A program made the position numbers and the translations under genes. Under the pieces are notes generated by a model. That model had not been told where the DNA came from. It saw only the letters and a program-made list of their open reading frames with translations, and made no database searches. This document shows positions 10,745 through 23,353 of a stretch of DNA of 64,000 nt, piece after piece (positions within the stretch are counted from its first letter, which is position 1; each line of letters starts with the position of its first letter). Source of the DNA: Tulasnella sp. 424 (taxonomy: Eukaryota; Basidiomycota; Agaricomycetes; Cantharellales; Tulasnellaceae); NCBI GenBank assembly GCA_019633425.1, contig WSUB01000077.1, forward strand, positions 1 through 64,000, in the 5' to 3' direction.

Positions 10745-12305
10745 TCATACGACGTTCATAAGATCTTCCATGGCACAGCAGAACTGCAAGAACTCGAAAT
10801 TAGCTTTTCAACGAAATCTCGGAACGCAAGCACCCTCACTTTTCCGCAAGCCACCTATTTTCGGGTAAACAGTCCGTCAAGACTTTGAATACGGCAACAT
10901 TTGATCAAAGGGTCCTCACCGAGGCTGAAAGTGGATAGTTGCTGATTGATATTTTCTCATCCACAATACCGTCCGCAAAGTCATCTCGGCCACGAGCCAT
11001 CGCGCCAACAAATACAGCTATAGAATGATCGGCCGGTAGTCGTGGAAGATACTCTGATAGCCGTACAGTCTGTGCGTCGCCAGATAGCGCTGTACAAGGT
11101 CGGATTCGTCAGCTGACGGTCAACGAGGGAGAAACGTAGGAGGCGGACGCACTAATTTTATGGGTATTGGGAGGGAAATGGTCGGTTACAGGATTCTAAC
11201 GATTAATACAGATCTCAGTTGGCATGCCGGCTCGGATCGTAACCCTCATAGCGCACCTTGATAACTTTGAGGAGCTTCTCCGTTCCGTTAACACCCCGGA
11301 TGCTGAGCGTGTGTAGAAGCTGAACTGAAGGATCACATCGAAATGTTAAACCTATTGAACGAATTTTATGTCGGCAATCTTACCCATAAGGCCTGAGAAT
11401 CGCTTAAAGGTTCGTGGTATCCGGACGTGGGGGTTGATCTCGATTAAAACACCCTTGACAGTGTGAACGTATACTTGAAGCAGACCAGCTTTGTTGAGGG
11501 GCGAGTCCAAAAGGGTCAAGAGACACTAAATCTCTCAGGTTAGGTACTTCAATGAACCAGGATGGCGGATCCAAAATACCTGGTGAGTAATGTCAGGCCG
11601 TGCGTCTGCAATATCCCTCCCGGTTTTGGCCAATATACCCTGATGATCGTCACAGTTGAGCAAGGCATACTTCACATGCTCTCCTCCGTCTCGGCCTCCA
11701 CGTCCACCTCCTCCGGAAGACACTTTATACGCCTCGAGCGAGCATCTTTCGAGAACGACAATTAACCTCCGCACGCTCTCTTTTTGAGGAGTGGTCTTGG
11801 GAACCTGGGGCATGGTGGGTAGGAGGAGGGGATTGGTGAGGTTGGGAGGAGGGGGAGCAATCCGAGGTGTTCTCTGCGTTTGCGGGTGCTGTTGGTAGAC
11901 GACGGATGTTGATGCGCTCGAGCTTTTCATGGCGATGTTCGCCACGGTACTCCCTCCGTATTGTCTATGGGCTTCTAGAGTAGGATACGGTTTGAAACTC
12001 GTCCTCGTTGCCCTACTCTTGTCGTCCTCTAGCTCCTTCGCTTGACCAGGTGGTAGCCCGTCGTCATCGTCGTGATGCTCCGTGTCGGAATTCTCACTTG
12101 TGTGGTCGGAATCTATGTTCATAGGGGAAGCCGAACGTGGGTCGGCGGCGACCGACGTGCTCCGTTTGACGATGCTGGCCCGGTGGAATGACCGGCGACG
12201 GGGGACGGCTTTGACAATCGTGACTGGAACTTCACCCGCATCCGGAGAGGAATGAGAGTGGCGGCGTCGAGAGTGAGGAACGAGAACGCCAGGTGCAGAT
12301 GCCAT
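10745..12305 (-). CDS. EMG1: NEP1/EMG1 18S rRNA pseudouridine N1-methyltransferase
   Basis: SPOUT-class methyltransferase that modifies a hypermodified pseudouridine in 18S rRNA and is needed for small-subunit biogenesis in the nucleolus. The core reads [18 protein letters not shown], then [19 protein letters not shown] and ARPDITHQ. Further exons read [119 protein letters not shown] and [12 protein letters not shown], ending at 10745. At least six introns are inferred from consensus sites and frame. An N-terminal extension of about 150 residues, rich in Ser, Arg and Asp, precedes the conserved core. The start at 12305 ([12 protein letters not shown]) is the first ATG of that open frame. Confidence 0.93.
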
Positions 12306-12871
12306 TGCTCAGAGAGGTTGAGGGAGTTGAGGGAGAGGGGGAGTGGATGAGAGATTCAGGAAAGAAGAATTTCGCCTGATAAAAGCGGACGTAATCAGAC
12401 CACTTGAGGCCACCGCACTCAAACCTGCATTTTTGCCCCGCAGACTCACACAAACGTTCGTCAATGCACCACTAAGGAGTTATGTCGGGACGGTTTTTCT
12501 GGCCTACTTGCGAGGACGTCTTTGATTAGGAGAGGGCTCACAAACAAAATTCCCAAATGTGAATCCTGACTGTTCCACTGTTCACGCGGTGCGGAGACCT
12601 TCGTGACTCCCTCGCACTTTCAGCGGCCCCAATCTCGTTCCATAAAACAAGGAGAAGTTGCATTTACTTCAAGGACAACCGACGGCAGAGAAACAGCATA
12701 GACTAAGGATACATAGAAGCGACATGTGCGAAACTCAAGTGAAATGGACTTCGAAACTGAAATAAAAACACACGAAGGAGAGTCGAAAGTGGAAAAGTGG
12801 ATGAGAACACAATGCAAAGTAAAAGTCCGTGGAATTTAGGTGGCGCTCGATCTTGGAGATGTGAGGGGTCC
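12306..12871. other. Intergenic spacer, no gene seen
   Basis: This holds the NEP1 upstream region and the 3' flank of the membrane-protein gene. The only open frames are short and compositionally biased. Confidence 0.5.
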
Positions 12872-13844
12872 TCAACGGAGCCCGAATATCAGCCCCTCGG
12901 CCAGCGCCGACGAAATGAGCAAGACCACGATGAGACAGCCTAGGCATCTCATGGCATACTTCTTCTCTCTGGCACGAAACACCCGTTTGGCTTCGTCGCG
13001 GTGCCGAGGGTCGATTTCTTCCATTCTTGGGTTCCACTTCATATGAAGTCCAACTCTGAGGTACAGAGCACCCAAGATCCAGAACGGAGGAAATACTGAT
13101 GTAAACCAGCAGAATATTCGTCATCGATGGTAGGAATGCAAGACTATTTGTCAGTTTGATGCCTTTGGAGGAGAGAAATCGGGACTTACAGAAGCCGTAT
13201 CTCCACAAGTATTCTGGCACTGTCTTGTCACCGTCCTCCGGCACAAACTGTTCGGTGTATGCAGGCACCGGACTAGGCAGCACATCTCCGTGAACCAGTG
13301 TACTACCTCCGCGACCTCTTCGATTTCGATCAGCTCGAAGGAGATGCGCTTGACGTGAATGCCTCAATGGAGCCCTAGCAAAGAACTCTGGTGCAAGTTG
13401 ATTCTGCATCTCTATTCTGTCTAGAATGTGGACTGATGGAGTCGGAGAAGAAGTTTTACTGCCGCTGAACAAAGACCGAACAAGCTGCCAAGGTCGACGA
13501 AGAATGCTGGGCGTATGTTTCTGCCTTCCTGTCTTGGTTGGAGAACGGGGTACCACCGGGAATGGAGGGTCTGCCAATGGTAAATGGAGTCCTGGAGCTT
13601 GTGAAATAGCCTCGTTCGCAGGGGATGCGATGGGTGCGGCAAACGGAGGGCTAGGACTCGTCGATGAGGGTGATCCAGCTTCGAGATCTCTCTCAAATGA
13701 GAGGATGCTACCAGCATGAACAACGGGGGGAGGTATTGTGATCGTCGGCGCAGCTGGGGACATGATGGAAGGGAGGGGTCCTTGGCAGCCCTCCCCCACT
13801 TTGACGCCGTCCCCGAAGGGTCGTGTGGTATGATTGAAAGCCAT
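12872..13844 (-). CDS. Small predicted membrane protein with a disordered N-terminal half, function unknown
   Basis: Two exons. The first starts at 13844 (MAFNHTTRPFGDG) and is Pro/Ser-rich, with a basic patch around DRNRRGRGGS and the conserved-looking end VPEYLWRYGF. A GTAAGT intron (about 13089-13187) joins it in frame to LFPPFWILGALYLRVGLH. A charged segment (RMEEIDPRHRDEAKRVFRAR) and a hydrophobic helix (CLGCLIVVLLISSALAEG) follow, and the protein stops at 12872. The layout of YGFLFPPFWILG, charged linker and terminal membrane helix recalls uncharacterised basidiomycete membrane proteins. No enzymatic motif is present. Confidence 0.7.
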
Positions 13845-15935
13845 GGACTGTGATGAGAACCAAGACAGCACGTGGTAAGAGGAAGTGAAAACGTGGTTGA
13901 GGTTGTGCAAGAAAAGACTAAGGGCGAAATGGGGAACGGGTTATATACGAAGCCAAGCAAATGGAAATCTCTGACCGAGCCAAAGTATCGGTTCCGGTTC
14001 GTGACAACTGGTTCAAAGATACCTGATTGAGTACGGTAGAATCAAACTCCTGGTTGCCCCCAAAATCGCACACTGGTCCATTCTACCACATTCGTCACCC
14101 GATCTCTAGACCCCTTGACAAAACCCATACATGTACAAGCTATCGACCCTCTTATCTGCAGGGCCTCCCTCAACCTCTTTTCCGCTTCCTTTGGCCTTTC
14201 GGAGGCGTCACTGGGGGGGATCCCAGCATACAGAAAGCGCGGACACAAGCAAGCGACGCCCTAGCCAAACTAAGTCGTTTCTCTCCCTCTCGGGGTCCCC
14301 AAAACGTATTTTGCTCCTCATTGAATACAGAGTTCAACCTCCTCTCGTTGTGCCACATCCCATCAGCCCAGATATCTGGGCCAGGCCAAGGTCCGCATCG
14401 GCTGTGATAAACTACCACCCGCTTCTGCCACGCGCGCGAGGGCAGGAATTCAGGGCTTCGGGCGCTGAGCTCTACCGAACCAGAGGATAGGGGTTCATGT
14501 TCCAGGGAGTAGAAGAAGAAGAATGATGACGATTGAGTGCAGCGAGCTCCCTTTGTCTACCAGATGACGGAGGTGAAAAGCGATCTTGCGCCGCCCTGTC
14601 TGCGGATGTTACCGATCTTCCTGGCCCACGGTTGCAGTATGAGGCAGTGATTTCTTATATCTATTGATACGCTTTAGACGTTTCATAGCTTTCACAATGA
14701 GGCAAATAAGTTCGCCCCATCTAAACACCACGTGGGACCAGCTGTTCCCATTGTGTACCGAAAAAGAACGGCGGGGCTTCTAGTTACATGCTTAATTTCT
14801 GATCTCGGTCCCGGGAAACCCAGAAGATCCTAGGCTAGATTCAGGACTACCACCCTTGTCACTCGATCCTGCAACGATAGGGAGATACTTCCACAACGCC
14901 GACTTCCAACAGACCTTCCCAAAACGAGACTCAGTGAACGAGACCATGTCAACTGTATATCCTAAGTATTTTGATGATTAAGAAATTGTGCTCTAACAGA
15001 GAAAGTGGCGGTCAAAATCCGTAGCAGAGTCACCTCCCTCTCATGCCACTCGGCACCTGCGGTCTTGGAGTGGCACTTACACATTCACTTGCGCTTGCTT
15101 GCACCTTCAACAACACCTCCATCCCTTCACTTGGCCCATATCACAAAACCCCGCATGCGGCTCAAGTGAAGGTGTCTCAGGACTACGGAAGTGCCTGTGT
15201 GAGAGGGAGCGGTAAAGACCTTTTGGGCGGCGAGGGTTTCCCCGCTCGTTTATGGTCTTGGATCCCTTGCCTTTCTTGGACATCGCCGCTGGCCGCCCCG
15301 CCCCGCTGCTCGCATCCCTTCCGAGTGAGCTAAACATCCACGACAGCTCGGAAGCACGGATCTGGACACCCAGGACCAAGAAGAAAGGCGCGAATTGCGG
15401 TTCTTGTGACAAGCCGAGCGTCTCCGGGGCGGGGCGTGGTATCAGTATCCGGCTCGGTGAAGTAAGATGTTAGCGGCTATGAAGCTCAGGCACTTGGCGA
15501 GCTTGGCCAACGTGCCGATAGTTTATTTTCCAGTCTGCTCCGGAACATTGCAACAGACTCCGTGCCCGCCTGCTCCCGCAGACCGGGGGCGCTCGGTTCT
15601 TATGAAATGCAAGGCGCACGTAATGATCGACCAATAAAGTATCGACAAGGCTTGGAGAAAATGAGATTCCGGGCTGTAGAGAAAGCATCGAAGACATCCC
15701 AAAGTCTCTTCCAGTTTACGAAAATAGCGTTTCAGGGGAAAAGCCACCAGTATCCAGGTGAAAGCACAAAGGCAGCCCAAACCGTCGATACTCAATTGAA
15801 AGGATCCCGTGCATGTATTGATAAGCCGATTTGATGCAGAGAACTGCCTTGCAGGTTTGTTATTACCGACCCAACTCTGCGAGATTAACGCCCTAATCTT
15901 CTCATTGCGCAAGCTAACCATACATTTCCTAGTCA
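13845..15935. other. 2.1-kb spacer without a supported gene
   Basis: Several open frames up to about 140 codons exist on both strands (for example near 14027-14490 and 15107-15412). None shows a domain, a plausible splice chain or a conserved-looking motif. It may hold untranslated regions or a non-coding RNA, but I cannot support one. Confidence 0.45.
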
Positions 15936-17135
15936 TCAGTCTAACAACGCTTCCAAATCCTGTACGAATTTATGAAATGGGCTAACACCCGCGTGGTTGA
16001 AAGAGAGGACCAGCTCCGCCGCTAGAACTTGTCTTTGTCTGGGGTTCTGAACCGTACGCACATAGTCTACAACGTCCCAGAAAACTCCCCTCTCTCCACG
16101 CATGGGACTGTTGGATATGATGCTGTTGTCGGAGGTCGGCGGCTCGGCAAAGAGTGGCTCTAGAAACCCCACTCTCCATCGTCTCATCGCGACTGCCATG
16201 ACGGGCACAGGGGTCCCCGGAGGTGTAGCCGCTTGAGCGCATAGAATAGCTTCTGAACGCTCTTTGGTTCCCCCTCCACGTTCAGGCTCGTATCCCCATT
16301 TACAAAGCACCTCGTCGATACGCTTCGAGCGTTCGCTTCGGGTACCAAGCTCCCCTCTTCCCCCTCTGTTTGCTGCGTTACGGGTCGCGCCGTCGATTTG
16401 AGAAGCTCGATCAACATACTTCCTTTCGTCTTCGGACATCCAACTATATCCGCCGCGACTTGCGTCCTTTAAGCAGACATACTGTGAGTTCAAGCATGAC
16501 AGCATAAAGTCCGCGACTTTGGCGCTGTCGCGGAAGTATCCTGATGCAGGTAGATAGAGGTCGAGGAACCTCTTGCCCTTGACCGCTGGCGTCAATCCCA
16601 TGGCACCTTCCAACCCTATCCCAGGAGACGTCGAAGCAGTGCGTAGGAGCAAGCTCCTCCATTGAGCACAGGCTCCCTCGAAAATGGTGTCCACCCTGTT
16701 CATGATTTCCTCCCCGGTTTGCAGAGTGCTAAGACATCCCTCCACTTCATGATGAGTTTGAAGCATTTGAATGAGATCTTGGGCGCTCTGGGCGTAAGCT
16801 GGGTGTATGAGAGGTTTATCGCGAGACTCCCGCCGTACGTAGGATAAGTTGGTGCGAAGTAAATGCTGAACCGCGGGTTGGAGGTAGTCCATTACTGCTG
16901 TGATGTCGTCGGTTTGGTGTGTTGTACGAATGGGTATATGGATTCCGAGAGCAGAAGGTGGTAGAACTCCAGCTGGGTGTATTTGAGATGGGATGTGCAC
17001 GAGTGGTCGAGGGATAACTGGTGGCAGGGAACGGTTGGAGACCTTGGGCTGGTCCTGATGCTGACGAGGGTTTCGAGACGTGACGATGTTTCGTGCGCTC
17101 CCATTGAAAGGAGCGTGCTGGTTTGCTGAAGACAT
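15936..17135 (-). CDS. Uncharacterised 399-aa protein
   Basis: A single open frame of 399 codons without need for introns, starting at MSSANQHAPFNG. The first 90 residues are Pro-rich and probably disordered. The rest is mostly helical and rich in Leu, Arg and Glu, with segments such as AQDLIQMLQTHHEVEGCL and RFLDLYLPASGYFRD. A basic, Gly-rich loop lies in the middle, and the end reads LVLSFNHAGVSPFHKFVQD. There is no signal peptide, membrane segment or catalytic motif. Length and amphipathic pattern support a real gene; no family is recognised. Confidence 0.65.
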   Translation of the reverse strand: MSSANQHAPFNGSARNIVTSRNPRQHQDQPKVSNRSLPPVIPRPLVHIPSQIHPAGVLPPSALGIHIPIRTTHQTDDITAVMDYLQPAVQHLLRTNLSYVRRESRDKPLIHPAYAQSAQDLIQMLQTHHEVEGCLSTLQTGEEIMNRVDTIFEGACAQWRSLLLRTASTSPGIGLEGAMGLTPAVKGKRFLDLYLPASGYFRDSAKVADFMLSCLNSQYVCLKDASRGGYSWMSEDERKYVDRASQIDGATRNAANRGGRGELGTRSERSKRIDEVLCKWGYEPERGGGTKERSEAILCAQAATPPGTPVPVMAVAMRRWRVGFLEPLFAEPPTSDNSIISNSPMRGERGVFWDVVDYVRTVQNPRQRQVLAAELVLSFNHAGVSPFHKFVQDLEALLD

Positions 17136-18777
17136 CTGAACCTATTGGAGAGCAGGGTGAAGATGCTGGGCAAAAATCGGTGAACGTCACTCCAACTGTC
17201 CGCCCGTCGGAGTTGTTCAATAGGGGTGGGAAAGTCGGAGAACGAAATGACCCCCCGCGTCACGAACAAGCGGAAACTCTTAGGTATCTTATATGAGGAG
17301 TCTTGACTTTCAATCGAACACCGTTCATAGTTAGAGCTTTATCTCTGTTGAAATCAGGTGTAAATTGCATCCAGATTACCTGTATATCGTGTATTAACAG
17401 GATGTTAGCTGGTGCAACGAAAGAGTTATAGATAGAAGGTTTAGTTTAAGAATAGATAGCACTGGGTTCGGCCGCGTGCTAGCCTATCCCGAAATCCGAG
17501 GAAGATGGGGCCGGATAAAGGGACTAGCACCTGCCCCACGTCCTCGATCTCGTGGAGGGTCCCTCGTTAGTGGCATCGCGCATTTCAACCAGGCTGAACC
17601 GTAATTGAGACAACTGAGCAGATCTACCCGGTTCTCGAGGCTTCGAAGTAAGTTTTCAGAGATCAATCGTACTGAGCGAACTGAGACTCGCATTACATCC
17701 CCTCATGCTCCTGTACTACACCAAGTCCCTCGGTTTGCCCGTGAGTGTTGCCTTGTATCGCATCGTGGTCGAGCAGTACCTATGGGCGGCTATTTCTAAC
17801 CATCGTGGCTGAAAACAAATCCCACTGTTGACCGGGCTAGCTTCAGCGTTGAATTCGCCGCACAGTTACACGCTTGCGGGTGGTATGATGCCGTGCTGAG
17901 CTCTATACGGGCTTCTCGCCGTTCGATGCGGCATTGCTGACGACTGTGGATTAGCTGTGCTCCGATTCTGGCGGTCTTCGCTTAGCGGACGATACGATTC
18001 AGAAGCCGTATGGACTGCGAGAGACGCAGAAAGGAGGAGGAAGCAACGATGGGCAGCGGTGTGTGGCCGAGATTACCTAATTGCCGAGCCCGGCCGCCGG
18101 TCCGCCTGGGTCACCGGCCAGTTCGAGGGTGGACACGCTCCTTTGAATTCTCCTCGGCGACTTGTCCCTCCTAGTTGACGGCACTCACGACGGCTCAGCT
18201 GCTCCTATCGTTCCGAAGATCGAGTGCTACAGCTGCAGTCATCTATTCTAATGCTTGAGTTGCCGTCCACATCAGCATGCGCGCGTGCTCCTTCGAGGTC
18301 CTTCCACCTGGTTCCCTGCAGCTGGCTTGAGGGACCCGTAATCCCATGCTGTGAACCTACCTTCCTGTCATTGTCTCAATTTTCGACCTTATAATGTGTG
18401 AACCTGTCTCCGATCAGGCACTATAGCCCTGAAGTCGTGCCTAATACACACTTGAGTAGACCTTTACACAAACAAGTAGATTGCGGGAATGATATGTGAA
18501 TACATAGACATTGATACACATGCAACTGGTGGAAATGAGTACACAGGAGTAGCAATGCAAAGTGGCAAAAGCGATAGTGGATGGTGAAAACAATAGGAAA
18601 AACAACAAAGCGGTTGGGAACGAATAGTGAATGTTCAAGTGGAAATGTAACGTAGAAACGAAGAACGAAAAGAAATAAATAGATGAAAAGGGGGTAGTCG
18701 TGTTGAATGGCCGCGACACCCAAGGAGAAGGCGCACAAGTACAGGAAAAGGAGGAGGAGCTTGGAGTCGGTTCGGAT
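17136..18777. other. 1.6-kb spacer without a supported gene
   Basis: Short open frames only. An A/T-richer stretch at 18430-18680 follows the 3' end of the next leftward gene. No repeat or RNA gene was recognised. Confidence 0.45.
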
Positions 18778-19483
18778 CTACCAGCTTCCTTCGAGGAGAT
18801 CCATGAACGGTGGAAGGCCAGTGAGCGATGCTTTTGAGGCACCGCTGCGGAGCACGGCCTTGGCTGGACGAGCAGTGTAGCGGACTTGAAGGCGATATTT
18901 GCTGCCTTTGCGAAGTTTGGTAACGGTCCATCTGAGAGAGCGGGAAAAAAGTCAGTATTGATGGTCAGGATTGGGGGGTGATCATGTGAAGAGACTCACC
19001 CTTCGGAGAACAACGCGTTGACACCCAGCTTCCTCATCTCGCTCGAGCTGAGCAGCTGACACCGCGCGGAGATGAGGGCTTCACGAGCTTGAGCCGGGGA
19101 GAAATCGTGGGGATCCCGGTAGGACATGCTGTTGTCCCATGACTCTTCGAAAGTCGAATCGTCGTCGTAAGCGGACGAAAGGGGTGATGGGGATCGGGAG
19201 GACCGGGATCCGAAACTTGGCGAGCGCGGAGGCCTTAGGAGCTTGAATTTCTGGAGGGGTGAGGATGGCGAGGACGAGCACGATGGAGCATCGAAAGTGA
19301 ACGTCTGAATGACGTCCTTGGATGAGATGGAGGTGATCTGAACGGCTGTTGGTGAGAGTAGGTTAGTTGGATGTTGTTTACTCGGTATGGAGTGGAGCGC
19401 TTACCAGTCTCATCGTAATAGGCAGGTACCTGAGGTACTTCCTTCTGGTCGATGACTTCCCAAGATTCAGTGTGGAGATGCAT
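18778..19483 (-). CDS. Small conserved-looking protein, function unknown
   Basis: Three exons. The start at 19483 (MHLHTESWEVIDQKEVPQV) leads to PAYYDETG. A GTAAGC intron joins to AVQITSISSKDVIQTFTFDA, then a Ser/Pro-rich linker with SYRDPHDFSPAQAREALISA and LLSSSEMRKLGVNALFSE. A second GTGAGT intron joins to GWTVTKLRKGSKYRLQVRYT, and the end is LPPFMDLLEGSW with a stop at 18778. The splice sites keep frame throughout. The two short motif-like ends suggest a conserved adaptor-like protein. There is no catalytic signature, signal peptide or membrane helix. Confidence 0.65.
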
Positions 19484-21657
19484 TGGTATGTACTGGAGGG
19501 GGGGCTTGGATGTTTGGTGGTCGAGTGTTGGTAGTGCTGCTGCTTATATGTATGCAGGTGGGGACGGCTCCGGTAGTGGAGGGGGGCGTCTGACTGTTGC
19601 TGGAGGAGGTGTTGATGTGGAGGGCTGTACAGGATGGAGGGGGCGGATACTTATAGGAAGTGTGTGTACAGGCGAGCGTCTAAAAGTCACTGCGGAAGCG
19701 TAGACGTGGTCGCAGCGCCGAGGCAAAATTTTGTCCGCGTCCCGGGCTACGGAGGCTGACAGGCGACGGGATCCCTGTCCTCTGAGCCTAATCTCCAACG
19801 TAAGAGTGTGTATGTGTGTGCACCGGATTCTCCCTCGCACACGCGGCACTGTCTGGGTCTCTCGGAAAAACATATACCTCGGGCTTCGGGTTCGGTCTCC
19901 CTCCCGCGCTCCTGTCCGCCCCTGTCTCGCCATGCCTTCCGCCCCCACCATCGCATTCACCATCACCATCACCGAGGATCGCATCTCAGAGAGTCAACGA
20001 AGAGGACGACGAACGCGATGAGGGATTAAAGTTGATGACGTGAGCTGACTCTTTCTCGGCGGCTGCGCGTGTGGTCTTCGGGTTGACTCTCGGAAGTGGA
20101 TGGGTAAGCAGACTGCGTAAGCAAGTGGAAAGCGAGGAATCGGCGAGGTGGCCGGAAGGATGGGAGGTGGAGTGTTGCACGGTCGCGGTCATGTCTTCCG
20201 ATGATCTGATCAAGCTGTGCCGAAGAACACACGGGCTCGGCGAGGGATGACCTCATCCTAATTCACTCCCACGATTCGTATTATATCGGCGGGCGTCTAC
20301 CCGGGCTGTGCAAATCTGCGCTTACTCAACCCCAAGACTTTGAGACCATATGGTCGATGAATAGGTATACACTGCCAATACTAGTACTAACTAGATCGAA
20401 TACATCGAGCTCACGGGCCGAGTGTCTCGCCGTGGAGTAGACGCGCTAGCAGACATCTCCCACCGGCCCGCTCGTTCTTGAGATTATCTGCATGCCGCGC
20501 GACATGGTCATCCCCATCCCCAAGGTGCGCGACGGAACGCCGCCCGCGTATTGCTTTCGTTCACGAGTCCCGTGTCATTAAGCGGTCAGACCTCCTCGGA
20601 TTTCGACTGACGTCATGCACACATTTCACTTTCCACATATGTGCCTAGGCATGCAAGCCGCGACTCTCGGAGTCGCATACACCGTAGCTTTCATTGGCCT
20701 TACACACTGCGTCATGCCGGACTCTCACTATCTTATCACGGAAACTGCACTTCCCCATTGAGACCTCTTCATCACGCATTGGAACTCGGACCGGTTCGTT
20801 GCCTCCCCCTCGGCTTTACTCTTGATTAGCAGAACTGTCCGTCCATGGGGTTTCCTCCTGATCCTCGTTGTTAAGCTTCCTTTGCCATCTAGTCCGGATT
20901 TCCACACACCGGGCTTACTAGCCAGTCGGGTGAAAGGCATTTCTTCGGCGCAATTCCCTAACTTTTCTTTGGAATACTTTATTTCCCCAACCTCTCCCTC
21001 CACGTTCCCCTCCACATCCCCTCCCGGGGTCGTTGCCCATATCAACACAATCCCGATATCTCTACTCAACTGCCCCGACAATAGCGACTGTATCCGCGGA
21101 GTCCAACCCGTCTCATCATTCCGAGCCGCTTCCGAGTATCCTCCTTGCTCGGATTCCGAACAAGGCCGCTCTCCGGGGTCAATCCCCGCCCCGAGTGTTT
21201 ATCCGGCTGCCAGGTACAGGCCCAAAGGGTCACCCCAGCACGTGGCCGGTGCTAAATTTTGGTCGTCGATCCGGAGTTTGGTAATTTTAAGACTGGTGGC
21301 GGTACACGCCACATCGATCTCCCTCCTTCGCCGAGTAAACGAAAAGAGCGCCCAAAAGCTTTTTCTGCTCACGACATTATTGAAACATGCCGTGAAGCGC
21401 TCAAGGCTGTTTCCGAATAATCTCGCGACTTATGTCAGCCGATGAGTCAAGAGACGCCCAGCTTGAACTTTAGTCTTGCGCTCACGCACGTCGGGACCCG
21501 CCCGTGCGGGGCTTGCCGTACGGAGGAAGTGGCCACGTGATTGTCGGAGTCCGGCTGGTTTCGAATCCCGGTCGCCGATTGTCATGGTTGTCTGGCAGCG
21601 CCCGAACAGCGCCCTGTTGACTGCTCACTCGTTGCTCTCCTGCCCATCGTTCATCAA
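19484..21657. other. 2.2-kb spacer without a supported gene
   Basis: It begins with the promoter of the leftward gene, which includes G/T-rich simple sequence near 19550-19630. An open frame at 20822-21445 has no recognisable features. A GTTTCGAATCCC string near 21558 resembles a tRNA T-loop but no cloverleaf could be built around it. Confidence 0.45.
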
Positions 21658-23075
21658 ATGGCACAGCTTCAGGTCACTTCGCATGTCCTCGAACCAACCC
21701 AAGAATATCCATTCGCTGTGACTGCGAAATGCTATACGCCACAGCAGTTAGCCTTCAAGCCCGACGCCGAATCCGTTACTCTCATCGTCACCCATGCAAG
21801 TGGAATGCACAAAGAGTGTTGGGAACCTGTTCTCGAGCGGATATTCGAACAGCAAGCCGCTGGTTCTTCTCCAGCTGTGCCACGTATCCGAGAAGCATGG
21901 TCGATTGATAGCCCCAATCATGGCGAAGCCGCTGTGCTAAATGAGAAGATATTGGAGAACACTTGGACCGAAGTCTGTGAGCAGGCCTATGCTCTCAAGT
22001 GTGGCGTTGCTGCTGAGCTTCGCTGCTTTAGTTCCTTGGGAAGACTACGGTCGAGCAGTTGCCCAATTTTTGCAAGCAGGGCCTGCGCGCGGTGCAAAAG
22101 TGGACTTCACTAAACGGAAGCTGTGGGGATTGGGACATTCAATGGGTGCTGTATCTATGTGAGTGTTCTCGGCCAGTGTTATATCTCAGCCAGGGCCGAT
22201 TGATGAACTTCTTCGCCGGAACCAGGGTATGGATGCAACAATCGGACGAAATCAAGATGAAATTCGAGAGGCTTATCATCGTTGATCCGATGCTTAGTGC
22301 ACCAGGTAACAAAGCCCGGTCTCATCTCCGTCGGACTTTCGAGGTACTAACTCGGGTTGCTCAAAGGTCTCGACCTCCGGAACTCCACCGCATACTTCTT
22401 TCCTGCAACGTATCAGCGCCGAGATGTCTGGCCTTCGCGTCAAGCGGCTCTGAAAGACTTCAAGTCCAGCCGTGGCTATAAGAACTGGGACGAAAGGGTG
22501 ATACAGCTCTTTGTACAGTACGCATTGCGAGACCACCCAGCCTCTAAATACAAAGTTGCCCCGTGGAACGGAGTGACATTGGCTTGTGGAAGGTTCCATG
22601 AGGCGGTGAGTACTCCCTCTGGTGGAAGTGGCATTTGTTTACACTCGATACCGTGTAGGCTTGTTACCGAGGTGGATTTAACCTAATCCAGGCATTAGTC
22701 CCTCGACTGGCTGAAATATCTCGTCGAATCCCCGTGTCGACAATATTTGGCGTCATAGAAGATAGCGTGTGCGTGATTCCCCGAGCTGTTTTGTCGTAGG
22801 CGCTCACGAGTTTGCCAGGCCGAGGAACGCTAAGCAAGCTCTTGCAGACCCAGCTATAAGCGAAGTGCAATTCTCTTCGGTTCACTGGGTTCAAAATGCA
22901 GGTCACTTAGTACGCAACTTTGTTTTGCCTTATCGTGCGCAACGGACTCACACACGGCTTGCGGATCATCTGTCCTCGACAGGTCGTCCAGAATGCCCCG
23001 CTGGGTGTGGCTCAAGCGGTGCTGGATGCGATGGCCTCCAATTGTCCGGAAGAAAGCTTGAAAAGCAAACTGTGA
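21658..23075 (+). CDS. Alpha/beta-hydrolase fold protein, copy 1 of a tandem pair
   Basis: AB-hydrolase-1-type enzyme of unknown substrate. The start at 21658 (MAQLQVTSHVLEPT) fits the paralogue. Conserved pieces, in order: LIVTHASGMHKECWEPVLER, WSIDSPNHGEAAVLNE, PWEDYGRAVAQFLQAG, nucleophile elbow GLGHSMGAVS, LIIVDPMLSAPG, FFPATYQRRDVWPSRQAA and ISRRIPVSTIFGVIEDSV. The His-bearing end reads VHWVQNAGHLVVQNAPLG, with a stop at 23075. About six short introns keep frame. It is a close paralogue of the next gene, 278 bp downstream on the same strand, so a local duplication is clear. The HATGMHKE-type opening recalls fungal peroxisomal Lpx1-like hydrolases, but it ends in SKL preceded by LK, which could be a peroxisomal PTS1 signal. 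Confidence 0.85.
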
Positions 23076-23353
23076 AGACCAGCATTGGAGGTAAAAGCAG
23101 TAGTCTCGTTCATGTAGATTCAAATATTCTATCGGCACTTTCTTCTGAACGAATCAACTATGGCTCGCCTCGGCGACCATTGAGGATGCGTACCGGTTGT
23201 CCTCTCCTTCGGCCTGTATCGATATTTATGACGCGAACTGTGATTTAAGATTGTGTTGCACTCTTGATCTTCACGTCTTGCATCATAACACGTGACATTC
23301 GGCCTTCCACGAACCCGGGCCGAATTTGCCAACTGTTCCCTTCTATATCCACC

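Noticed and set aside
13421..13960. 179-codon frame overlapping the membrane-protein gene
   Set aside because: The alternative frame lacks the conserved-looking segments that join correctly after splicing in the chosen frame.
18430..18740. Two 100-130-codon frames on the minus strand
   Set aside because: A/T-rich 3' flank downstream of the stop at 18778; the peptides are low-complexity hydrophobic runs without domain features.
20822..21445. 207-codon open frame on the + strand
   Set aside because: No domain, biased composition, no splice partners and no counterpart elsewhere in the window.
21545..21580. Possible tRNA T-arm (GTTTCGAATCCC)
   Set aside because: The T-stem does not pair, and no acceptor, D or anticodon arm could be built on either strand.
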